From contig JAUIGA010000213.1 of the NCBI GenBank assembly GCA_030430125.1, positions 1 to 6,069 of the forward strand: a stretch of DNA of 6,069 nucleotides, given 5' to 3'. The notes under the pieces are model-generated. The model was not told the DNA's origin. It did no database searches and saw nothing but the letters and a program-made list of their open reading frames with translations. A program made the position numbers and the translations under genes. This DNA is from Chloroflexia bacterium. GTDB lineage: Bacteria; Chloroflexota; Chloroflexia; Thermomicrobiales; UBA6265. Below are positions 1 through 5,259 of the stretch, piece by piece; within the stretch, counting starts at the first letter, position 1, and every line of letters begins with the position of its first letter.

Positions 1-1
1 G

Positions 2-220
2 GTCGAGGCCGAGGTGTTGCGCAAGGGGACCAAAGAGGTTCCGTCCGCCGAGATTGGGGAGGCGGTCCTGCGGGAGCTGAAGGCGACCGACCAGGTGGCC
101 TATATCCGGTTTGCGTCCGTGTACCGCGAATTCGCCGATCTGGAGGATTTGCGACGGGAGGTCGAGGGGTTGGCCACACCGGGTGACGGTCGACCCGTGG
201 GCAGAAGCAGCGAAGGCTGA
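2..220 (+). CDS. nrdR: NrdR, transcriptional repressor of ribonucleotide reductase genes (3' part only)
   Basis: The gene enters from the left edge; the last 72 codons are visible, ending in TGA. NrdR (usually about 150-160 residues) is a cytoplasmic repressor with an N-terminal zinc ribbon and an ATP-cone domain that senses ATP/dATP and controls ribonucleotide reductase genes. The visible part is the end of the ATP cone: the E-V-P-S-x-E-I-G-E segment, then AYIRFASVYREF, then an acidic/basic helix (DLEDLRREVEGL). This ending is characteristic of NrdR, although ribonucleotide reductase itself carries a related ATP cone. The last 15 or so residues (ATPGDGRPVGRSSEG) look like a disordered tail. 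The zinc ribbon and start lie outside the window. It converges on the thioredoxin gene, which is pleasing because thioredoxin reduces ribonucleotide reductase, but the opposite strands rule out an operon. Confidence 0.9.
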   Translation, partial: VEAEVLRKGTKEVPSAEIGEAVLRELKATDQVAYIRFASVYREFADLEDLRREVEGLATPGDGRPVGRSSEG

Positions 221-295
221 GGGGTTATGCGTTCGGCATCACCCGGACGTCGAGCGCGTTTGGTGGACATCGTGGATCGTGAGATCGATACAGCA

Positions 296-333
296 CGACC
301 CCGGGGCTGGCGGATTGTCGCTCCCCGGGGTCG
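296..333. terminator. Long GC-rich inverted repeat between convergent nrdR and trx
   Basis: A perfect 11-bp inverted repeat: left arm CGACCCCGGGG at 296-306, right arm CCCCGGGGTCG at 323-333, with a 16-base loop. It lies between the nrdR stop (220) and the thioredoxin stop (357). The + strand continues CGTTTCT, a weak T-tract; the - strand has no clear T-run. The position between convergent genes fits a bidirectional terminator. Each arm also contains a self-complementary CCCCGGGG, so other folds are possible. Confidence 0.65.
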
Positions 334-356
334 CGTTTCTGGCGAGGTTTGGACAC

Positions 357-683
357 CTAGCTCATGTGTGGCTTCAGGCGTTCGAGGATTTGCGCCTTGG
401 GCATCGCGCCGACGATCTTGTCCACCGGCTGACCGTTCTTGTAGACAATCATTGTCGGGATGTTGAATACCCCCAGCTGCGACGCGTGCTGCTGGTTCTC
501 GTCCACATTCACCTTGACGATCTTCACACGATCGGCCTCCTCGGATGCAATTTCCTCGAGGACAGGACCGACCATGCGACACGGGCCACACCACGGTGCC
601 CAGAAATCGACCAGCACGGCCTTCGTGGCATCATCGACCTCGGCCTGAAATGTGGAGTCAGTAGCGTTGACTGGCGTTGACAC
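357..683 (-). CDS. trxA: Thioredoxin (WCGPC active site)
   Basis: This is a 108-residue protein, the normal size of a single-domain bacterial thioredoxin. It is a cytoplasmic dithiol-disulfide oxidoreductase that reduces protein disulfides and is recycled by thioredoxin reductase. Visible motifs are VLVDFWAPWCGPC with the active-site WCGPC at residues 31-35, the buried Asp of VDFWA (residue 26), the KVNVDEN strand, and the cis-Pro loop FNIPT (Pro about 76). It ends with the usual Gly-rich strand and a final helix (GAMPKAQILERL). There is no signal peptide or membrane segment. I chose the GTG at 683 because GGAGG (689-693) lies five bases upstream. The in-frame ATG at 695 would add four residues (MEVS) but lacks a ribosome site, and its own second codon is part of that GGAGG. 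The gene is divergent from the glycosyltransferase. A much longer upstream reading frame is antisense to that gene and is not real. Confidence 0.95.
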   Translation of the reverse strand: MSTPVNATDSTFQAEVDDATKAVLVDFWAPWCGPCRMVGPVLEEIASEEADRVKIVKVNVDENQQHASQLGVFNIPTMIVYKNGQPVDKIVGAMPKAQILERLKPHMS

Positions 684-688
684 GGATA

Positions 689-693
689 CCTCC
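689..693 (-). promoter_or_regulatory. Ribosome binding site GGAGG deciding the thioredoxin start
   Basis: Read on the minus strand, the sequence is ATGGAGGTATCCGTG: GGAGG, five bases, then GTG. This favours initiation at GTG (683) over the ATG (695) that overlaps the site. The ATG has only TTCGTTCCC upstream, which is no ribosome site. Confidence 0.65.
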
Positions 694-730
694 ATGGGAA
701 CGAAACGACTGTTCAATACTTCACTAATGA

Positions 731-780
731 TACCATGGTCTGCCGTGGGACGATGCCACGGATACCGTGCGTGCATGGTA
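731..780. repeat. Nested inverted repeats in the trx / glycosyltransferase divergent gap
   Basis: An outer inverted repeat has TACCATG at 731-737 and CATGGTA at 774-780. Inside it is a perfect 6-bp hairpin, CCGTGG (743-748) and CCACGG (756-761), with a 7-base loop. A short direct repeat GATACC occurs at 729-734 and 761-766. The block lies in the 165-base gap between two divergent genes, where promoters and operators are expected. No convincing -35/-10 pair was found on either strand, so its role as operator or leader structure is inferred. Confidence 0.35.
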
Positions 781-848
781 CGGGAATCGGGTAGGTCATG
801 ACCACACGTTCTGGAGCCAGTGCGACGCGCAACCTCGACGAGGGCAGG

Positions 849-1946
849 GTGCGCGTTGCCCTTGATACCAGCTTCCTTGGGTTGCCGCCGTCCGGTATCG
901 GCAGCTATGTCGAAGGGCTGACCGGCGGTCTGGGCCGGCGGGGCGATGTGTCGGTGACGGCGCTGAATCCGCCTGGCTTGCTGGAGCTCCTCGGTCGGCG
1001 AGGGGGGCGGATCGCGTGGGACATCGCCGGTGTCGGCGTGGCACGGTGGCGTGATGCACGCGATGCGGATGTCCTGCATGTGCCGGCACTCAGCGCCCCG
1101 GTCGCAAGTGGGTTGCCGCTGGTGGTCACCGTGCACGATGTGATCCCGTTCGTCCTGCCGGAATACCGGGCTACGTGGGCGATGCGGCTCTACCTTGCGG
1201 CGATGCGGCACACCGTGCAGCGTGCTCGCTTGGTGCTGACGCCATCCATGTTCTCGAAGACAGAGCTGTGCCGGGTGCTCGGCATCGATCCGGGCAGGGT
1301 GCGCGTGACACCGCTGGCGGTGGACACCTCGCTCCACCCGGCGCGAGATCCGATTGCGGCGCGCGAGTTGATCACGCGGCGGTTCGGCGTGACTGGCGAT
1401 TACCTGCTCCATTTGGCGGGATTCGACCGGCGAAAGAACCTGCCGTTGCTTGTGGAGGCATTCGCGCGGGCCATCCCCGATCTTCCGGCCGACACGACGC
1501 TGGTGCTCGCGGGGGCGCCGCACACCGGAAATCAGGCGGTGTTCCCGCCGATCGGGCCGGTGATCGAGTCGTTAGGGATCGCGGATCGTGTTGTGCTCAC
1601 CGGGACGGTGACCCATGACGAGCGGCGCATGCTCTATCAGGCCGCGCTCGGGTATGTCACGCCATCGATGTATGAGGGGTTCGGATTGACCCCCCTGGAG
1701 GCAATGACGTGCGGTGTGCCGGTCATCGCCGCCGATCGGACGAGTCTGCCGGAGGTTGTCGGGGATGCCGGTTTGCTGGTCGAGCCTGAAGTGGATGCGC
1801 TGGCGGCCGCGATCGTGAGGATCGTGACCGATGCGCCCCTGCGCGGAGAGCTTGCCCGGCGAGGACGAGTGCGATCGGCGCAATTCTCGTGGGACCGAAC
1901 CGCCGCGCTGACGGTCGATGCCTACCGGGAGGCGCTCAAGCCCTGA
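849..1946 (+). CDS. GT4-type (GT-B fold) glycosyltransferase
   Basis: This 365-residue protein belongs by motif to the GT4 retaining glycosyltransferases, cytoplasmic or membrane-associated enzymes that move a sugar from a nucleotide-sugar onto an acceptor such as a lipid or polysaccharide. The N-terminal Rossmann half starts VRVALDTSFLG, followed by the glycine loop PPSGIGSYVEGL (about 13-24) and TVHDVIP (about 94-100). The C-terminal half has LAGFDRRKNLPLLVEAF with the basic RRKN (about 194-197), the LTGTV strand, and the donor-site EGFGLTPLEAM. There the E-x7-E pair is Glu276 and Glu284. The usual ending VVGDAGLLVEP plus a C-terminal helix is present. I prefer the GTG at 849: GAGG lies five bases upstream and the family starts at this first strand. 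An in-frame ATG at 798 would add 17 residues without recognisable content and has a weak ribosome site. Mannosyltransferase-like activity is plausible, but donor and acceptor cannot be read from sequence. Confidence 0.9.
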   Translation: MRVALDTSFLGLPPSGIGSYVEGLTGGLGRRGDVSVTALNPPGLLELLGRRGGRIAWDIAGVGVARWRDARDADVLHVPALSAPVASGLPLVVTVHDVIPFVLPEYRATWAMRLYLAAMRHTVQRARLVLTPSMFSKTELCRVLGIDPGRVRVTPLAVDTSLHPARDPIAARELITRRFGVTGDYLLHLAGFDRRKNLPLLVEAFARAIPDLPADTTLVLAGAPHTGNQAVFPPIGPVIESLGIADRVVLTGTVTHDERRMLYQAALGYVTPSMYEGFGLTPLEAMTCGVPVIAADRTSLPEVVGDAGLLVEPEVDALAAAIVRIVTDAPLRGELARRGRVRSAQFSWDRTAALTVDAYREALKP

Positions 1947-2192
1947 TTTCGAGTCTGAACCCGATGAGTCGCTTCGGGATTGCCGTCGACGCAACTCATC
2001 ACGCACCGAAATTGTTGGCACGGTTCGGGATTAGCCGTCATCGGAGCAAAAGCCGCCACAGGGGCGGCACTACAGGTTGACGCAGCGACGCTGATGGCAC
2101 GATTCGAGACTTCCTGGGGTGATGTTGTCGCGCAGCGACCATCGGGCGGTCCACCATGTCGGAGACTGGTTCCAACCGTCGCTGGCTCTCGC
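1947..2192. other. Intergenic stretch between converging glycosyltransferase and stalk-protein genes
   Basis: No convincing gene here: the open frames crossing it (for example + 1980-2270) resemble no family and run into genes on the other strand. A weak 5-bp hairpin, CCCGA (1960-1964) and TCGGG (1974-1978), sits just after the glycosyltransferase stop without a T-run. TTCGGGATTGCCGTC at 1973 recurs as TTCGGGATTAGCCGTC at 2024 with one extra base. The minus-strand terminator at 2048-2068 is listed separately. Confidence 0.5.
2048..2068 (-). terminator. Rho-independent terminator candidate for the leftward membrane-protein operon
   Basis: On the minus strand: GCCGCC (2068-2063), loop CCTGT, GGCGGC (2057-2052), then TTTT (2051-2048). 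A perfect six-pair all-GC stem followed at once by a T-run is the standard layout. It lies about 125 bases past the stop of the stalk-protein gene. On the plus strand no T-run follows, so it is directional. The T-run is short, which limits confidence. Confidence 0.55.
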
Positions 2193-3350
2193 CTACGCCC
2201 CACCCTCACCTTCGAGCAGGTCACATCCGGCGTAGAGGAATACCTGCATGAGCACTTCGCCGGTCGGTGAGGTGTTCGGAAGGGCGACCGTTTCGAATCC
2301 GGACTGGCCGAACGTGTCAGTCTCCGCGAAGACCTCCGGTGCGGTTGCGACCAGTAGCTCGAACACCTCCTCGGAGAGCTGATTGCCGGAGCCGATATCA
2401 GGCGCGCGGCTCGACAACAGCACGAACCCCGCGTGGCAGTTGCCGGCATCGATGTATGGCTGGAATGTCTCTTCAATCTCCTGTTCTGCATCCTCGATGG
2501 CGTCGGGATCGTTGGAGAGGATGCCCTGCAGATCCACCTGGATAATCTCCTCGACCGAATTCGGACTCATCGATCCTGGCGGAGCAGCGTTGACGAATGC
2601 CGTTGCGGTCGCTTGAACCGATGCCTGGTTGGCCTGCGCGGTTGCGAGCGAATCCGCGTTCGATTGATTCGACTGAGCCAGCGCTTCGTTCTCCGCCTCG
2701 GCGGTGGCGAGGGCATTCGCGGACGTCGTGCTGGAATCCTCCAGGGCGGCGATGGTCGCCTGCGTGTTGGCGCCGGAGGCAGCTTGCTCGGTCGCGACCG
2801 CGGCGATATTCGCCTGTTCGGTCGCCTGCTGGTCGATCTGTGCAGCCACACTGGTTGCCTCGGCCGACATGGTCGCCAGACCGGCGTTCAGCGACGCCTG
2901 GTCGGCGTTGGACGCGGCGGCCTCGGTGCTGAACGCGGCGATCGTGGCTTGCGCGACGATGGCATCCTCCGTGGCCTGGGCCTCACGGGTGGCAAGCTCG
3001 GCATCGGACATCGCGGCTTCGGTCGCCTGGGCCTGGGCAGTCTGCGTCGCGGCGATGCGCTCGGACGCCGCGCGATTCTCCTGGGCGAGGGTGGTTGCTT
3101 CCAGCATCGCGACGTCGTCCTGCAACGCGGCGCGGGTTGCGTCGCTCGAAGCCTGCTCGGCGGCGAACGACGCCTCGGCGGTGGCGAGCTCGTCGGGGGT
3201 GGCGGTTGGTGTAGGTTCGGGGGGTGGCGCGCCGACGGTGTTCGCGACGAGGAAGATCATCGCGAGGCCGAGCAGGAGGTCGGCGAACAGCCACCCCCCG
3301 AGCACGATCATGTCACGACGATTGCGTTTCCGGCGTCGGAAGGGATTCAT
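2193..3350 (-). CDS. Single-pass membrane protein with Ala-rich stalk and OmpA-like C-terminal domain (MotB/ExbD-like layout)
   Basis: A 385-residue protein of unrecognised family. A basic N-terminus (FRRRKRNRR) is followed by one membrane segment (about 15-38, LGGWLFADLLLGLAMIFLVA), so the N-terminus is cytoplasmic and the rest outside. Asp24 sits inside this helix after Trp-Leu-Phe-Ala, recalling the W...aDl pattern of MotB/ExbD/TolR plug helices. Next come a Pro/Thr linker (about 42-52) and a long stalk (53-255) that is about one third Ala, rich in Gln, Thr, Ser and Glu, Pro-free and probably helical. The C-terminal domain (about 262-378) has an alpha/beta pattern; SRAPDIGSGNQLSEEVFELL loosely recalls the GHTD...N..LS..RA region of OmpA-like domains, but the peptidoglycan-binding residues are not clear. 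Cys305 and Cys376, the only cysteines, could pair. The ATG has AGGAG six bases upstream (3357-3361). The gene begins 39 bases after the coiled-coil gene, which implies an operon. A signal-anchored structural protein without ion conduction remains possible. Confidence 0.8.
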   Translation of the reverse strand: MNPFRRRKRNRRDMIVLGGWLFADLLLGLAMIFLVANTVGAPPPEPTPTATPDELATAEASFAAEQASSDATRAALQDDVAMLEATTLAQENRAASERIAATQTAQAQATEAAMSDAELATREAQATEDAIVAQATIAAFSTEAAASNADQASLNAGLATMSAEATSVAAQIDQQATEQANIAAVATEQAASGANTQATIAALEDSSTTSANALATAEAENEALAQSNQSNADSLATAQANQASVQATATAFVNAAPPGSMSPNSVEEIIQVDLQGILSNDPDAIEDAEQEIEETFQPYIDAGNCHAGFVLLSSRAPDIGSGNQLSEEVFELLVATAPEVFAETDTFGQSGFETVALPNTSPTGEVLMQVFLYAGCDLLEGEGGA

Positions 3351-3389
3351 GCAGGTCTCCTGAGTGCGGATCCGGGAGAGCGGGAGAAC

Positions 3390-5159
3390 CTAGCGGGTCC
3401 AGCGTCGGGGTGCGCGCTGCTCGTCGAGCGGCGGACGTTCGGGGTCAGCGGAGCGAAGTGCCGTGGCGAAGGCGTGCTGCAGGGTTTCCACGGTTGGAAC
3501 CTGCTGCGCGGCCCGGTTCAGCGAGGTCGTGAGCTGCTCCAGGCGCTGCGCGAGTCGGGCGATATCCTCGCGGGCCTCGCGATTGCGCTGGGCGGTGGTC
3601 ATCCCCGCTGCGCCGAGCTCCCGGGTCGCCGAGGTGATCTCCTGGGCGACTCCAGCCTGCTGCTCGAGGATCTGATGGAGCGCGCGAGATTGCGTCGCGA
3701 TGCGGTTGGCAAGGTCGTTGAAGCCGTCTCGAATCTCGGTGATGTCTGCCGCGAGGGATCCAACAGCCTCCGCGATGCGCTCGTTCTGGCGGGTGGTGGC
3801 AGCGAGCGCACTGGCGACATCGTGGGTGGTGGACACGTCACGCGCCAGGGCCGTCGACAGGCCATCACTCGTGTCGGAGAGGCGCTGGGCAAGCTCCCCG
3901 ATACCCCGCAGGGCCTGGTTGGCGGCGTCGGCAATCCGACCGGCGTTGTCCGCGCCAGTCACCGCGGCGTCGGCGGAATCGGAAATGGCGGCGGCGGCTT
4001 CGGCGAGGCGGTGGGTCACTGCCTGGTCACTCTGAATCGCCGATGAGGTGAGCTGCTCGAGGTTCTGGAGGGTTGACAGGAGCGTCTCCTGATGCCTGCC
4101 GGTCGTGGCAACATCCTGCCCCAACCGCTCGACAGATGTATCGAGCGAGCGGGAGAGCTGTCGCAGCTCCGCCAGTGTTCGGTTCGACTGTTCGGCGCCG
4201 GCGCGCATGCCGCGGGCAAAGAGCGCGAAATCTTCGAGCTCCTCCCGCCGCTGGTCGCCGAGCTGGACGATGCGCCGACGCTCGTCGTCGATGAGTCCGA
4301 GGATCTCGCGACTGTTGGTGTTGAAGCGATCCGTGAGCGCGGCGACGTTGCGGGCTAGCTGCGACGGTTGCGCGGCGCGGTCGCGGGCCAGCATCACGCC
4401 GGCTTCGGCGAGGGTGTTGTCGAACGACGCGTGGAAATCCGCCGCGACATCGGCGATGGTGTCTTCCTGGTCCTCCCGGCGACCGTGGGCATAAAGCGTT
4501 AGCAGGATGATGATCAGGATGACCCCCGCATCGATGAGGGCGACGGTGGAGAACCGGGGTGTGAATATGCCCGATTGCTCGCCGAACCCTTGTTGCCACA
4601 GTAGCAGGAACGGCGTGCCGGACTCGTCCGGATTCTCCTGCAGGTAGCGATCGTAGGCGCTTGCTGCCTCCGCGATGGCATACCAGGTCAGGAAGACCGG
4701 AACGAGCACGAGGGCATTCCGGATCTTGTCGGCGAATTCGATCAGTTGCACGCGCTGCCTGCCGACCTTGCGGACGGCGTACTGATACGACAGGCGTTGC
4801 AGGTTGAAGGCCTGCGGCAGGTCGACTGCGTTCCAGCGCGATCGATCCGATGGCGTACTGACCGCGCTGGACAAATCCCGCAGGCGGACCGATGCGCGCG
4901 CGTCGATCTCGGCGAGCTCGGTGGCGAGGTCGTTGATCTCCTGGGCGAGCTCCGCGTGTTCCCGGGCAAGCCGAGTGACCTGCGTATCGCTCGTGTCCGG
5001 TTGGTCGCCGTTCAGCGCAGGAATCGATTCGCGGGGGTGCGTGCTGGCTGGGATGTCCGGTTCGACACTGGTCGACCGGGTGAAGCGTGATTGGAATGGC
5101 ACGGGCAGAGCCCTTTCTGCATCGAGCGGACCACGTCTCCCTCCCCGGACTGGTGACAT
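3390..5159 (-). CDS. Two-TM membrane protein with long cytoplasmic coiled coil (MotA/ExbB- or MCP-like in outline)
   Basis: A 589-residue protein of unrecognised family. After a probably disordered start, a short coiled coil (about 60-100) and a basic stretch (RKVGRQR), there are two membrane segments: about 147-166 (NALVLVPVFLTWYAIAEAA) and about 203-224 (STVALIDAGVILIIILLTLY). The 36-residue loop between them contains PFLLLWQQGFGE. Positive charges at 129-147 and HGRR after TM2 put both ends in the cytoplasm. From about 226 to 555 the protein is almost entirely helical and coiled-coil-like (AELRQLSRSLDTSVERLGQDV and similar). This resembles a chemoreceptor signalling rod, but there is no HAMP domain and no E-x-x-x-x-x-N-x-L-A-L-N-A hairpin tip. 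The basic tail RAPRRWTR ends it. The start is uncertain: ATG 5159 has no good ribosome site, whereas in-frame GTG 5102 (570 residues) follows AAAGGG by eight bases. The frame stays open up to 5513, but that part overlaps the divergent kinase gene. It is co-transcribed with the stalk-protein gene. Confidence 0.8.
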   Translation of the reverse strand: MSPVRGGRRGPLDAERALPVPFQSRFTRSTSVEPDIPASTHPRESIPALNGDQPDTSDTQVTRLAREHAELAQEINDLATELAEIDARASVRLRDLSSAVSTPSDRSRWNAVDLPQAFNLQRLSYQYAVRKVGRQRVQLIEFADKIRNALVLVPVFLTWYAIAEAASAYDRYLQENPDESGTPFLLLWQQGFGEQSGIFTPRFSTVALIDAGVILIIILLTLYAHGRREDQEDTIADVAADFHASFDNTLAEAGVMLARDRAAQPSQLARNVAALTDRFNTNSREILGLIDDERRRIVQLGDQRREELEDFALFARGMRAGAEQSNRTLAELRQLSRSLDTSVERLGQDVATTGRHQETLLSTLQNLEQLTSSAIQSDQAVTHRLAEAAAAISDSADAAVTGADNAGRIADAANQALRGIGELAQRLSDTSDGLSTALARDVSTTHDVASALAATTRQNERIAEAVGSLAADITEIRDGFNDLANRIATQSRALHQILEQQAGVAQEITSATRELGAAGMTTAQRNREAREDIARLAQRLEQLTTSLNRAAQQVPTVETLQHAFATALRSADPERPPLDEQRAPRRWTR

Positions 5160-5164
5160 CGCCC

Positions 5165-5182
5165 ACAGTGTATGTACACTGT
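5165..5182. promoter_or_regulatory. Perfect 18-bp palindrome, likely operator
   Basis: ACAGTGTATGTACACTGT: two perfect 8-base arms around a central TG. It lies in the roughly 100-base gap between the leftward membrane operon and the rightward kinase gene, next to the -10-like element at 5189-5195. The 2-base spacer and full symmetry fit a dimeric repressor site. For leftward transcription it would cover the transcription start; for rightward it would cover the -35 region. No regulator gene lies in the window, so the binding protein is unknown. Confidence 0.6.
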
Positions 5183-5188
5183 ACCACC

Positions 5189-5195
5189 TATTATG
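5189..5195. promoter_or_regulatory. -10-like element readable on both strands
   Basis: TATTAT at 5189-5194 (+) and CATAAT at 5195-5190 (-) each match TATAAT at five of six positions, in the only A/T-rich patch of the divergent gap. No good -35 hexamer lies at 16-18 bases on either strand; the plus -35 position falls in the palindrome. This would fit an activated or weak divergent promoter. Confidence 0.35.
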
Positions 5196-5217
5196 CAGGT
5201 GTGAAGGCTGGAGCGTG

Positions 5218-5236
5218 TCACCGGGCAGCCGGGTGA
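5218..5236 (+). promoter_or_regulatory. Hairpin / dyad in the kinase gene leader
   Basis: TCACCGG (5218-5224), loop GCAG (5225-5228), CCG, a bulged G, and GTGA (5229-5236) form a seven-pair stem with one bulge. It ends 11 bases before the ribosome site AGAGGAG (5248-5254) of the kinase gene. There is no T-run, so it is not a terminator. It could affect mRNA translation or be a second protein-binding dyad. Confidence 0.35.
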
Positions 5237-5259
5237 TGATCGCCGCCAGAGGAGCGCGC

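Noticed and set aside
684..1523. The long minus-strand frame that continues upstream of thioredoxin
   Set aside because: This part is antisense to the glycosyltransferase and is Arg/His/Pro-rich with no motif; the thioredoxin begins at 683 with its own ribosome site.
1980..2270. A 96-codon plus-strand frame (possible small gene) in the intergenic region
   Set aside because: No recognisable domain, no clear ribosome site, covers the minus-strand terminator and runs into the stalk-protein gene on the other strand.
1922..2491. A 189-codon minus-strand frame across the intergenic region and the end of the stalk-protein gene
   Set aside because: Ser/Arg-rich, no family resemblance, and out of frame with the stalk-protein gene it overlaps.
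2600..3190. DNA tandem repeat in the Ala-rich stalk region
   Set aside because: Similar words such as GCGGCGAT and TCGGTCGC recur because the protein is Ala-rich, but no unit repeats at a fixed period, so it is compositional bias rather than a tandem array.
2433..4046. A 537-codon open frame on the plus strand
   Set aside because: It is antisense to both membrane-protein genes, its translation is a Gly/Arg/Leu-rich mixture without domains, and it spans the gap between two genes that have clear membrane segments and a good ribosome site. It is a by-product of high GC content.
2193..5159. Calling the membrane pair a Zorya system
   Set aside because: No ZorC, ZorD or ZorE-like gene is visible, the coiled-coil protein shows only two membrane helices, and the similarity is architectural. 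The name would overstate the evidence.
3390..5159. Calling the coiled-coil protein a methyl-accepting chemotaxis protein
   Set aside because: No HAMP domain, no conserved hairpin tip and no sensor-sized outer domain were found.
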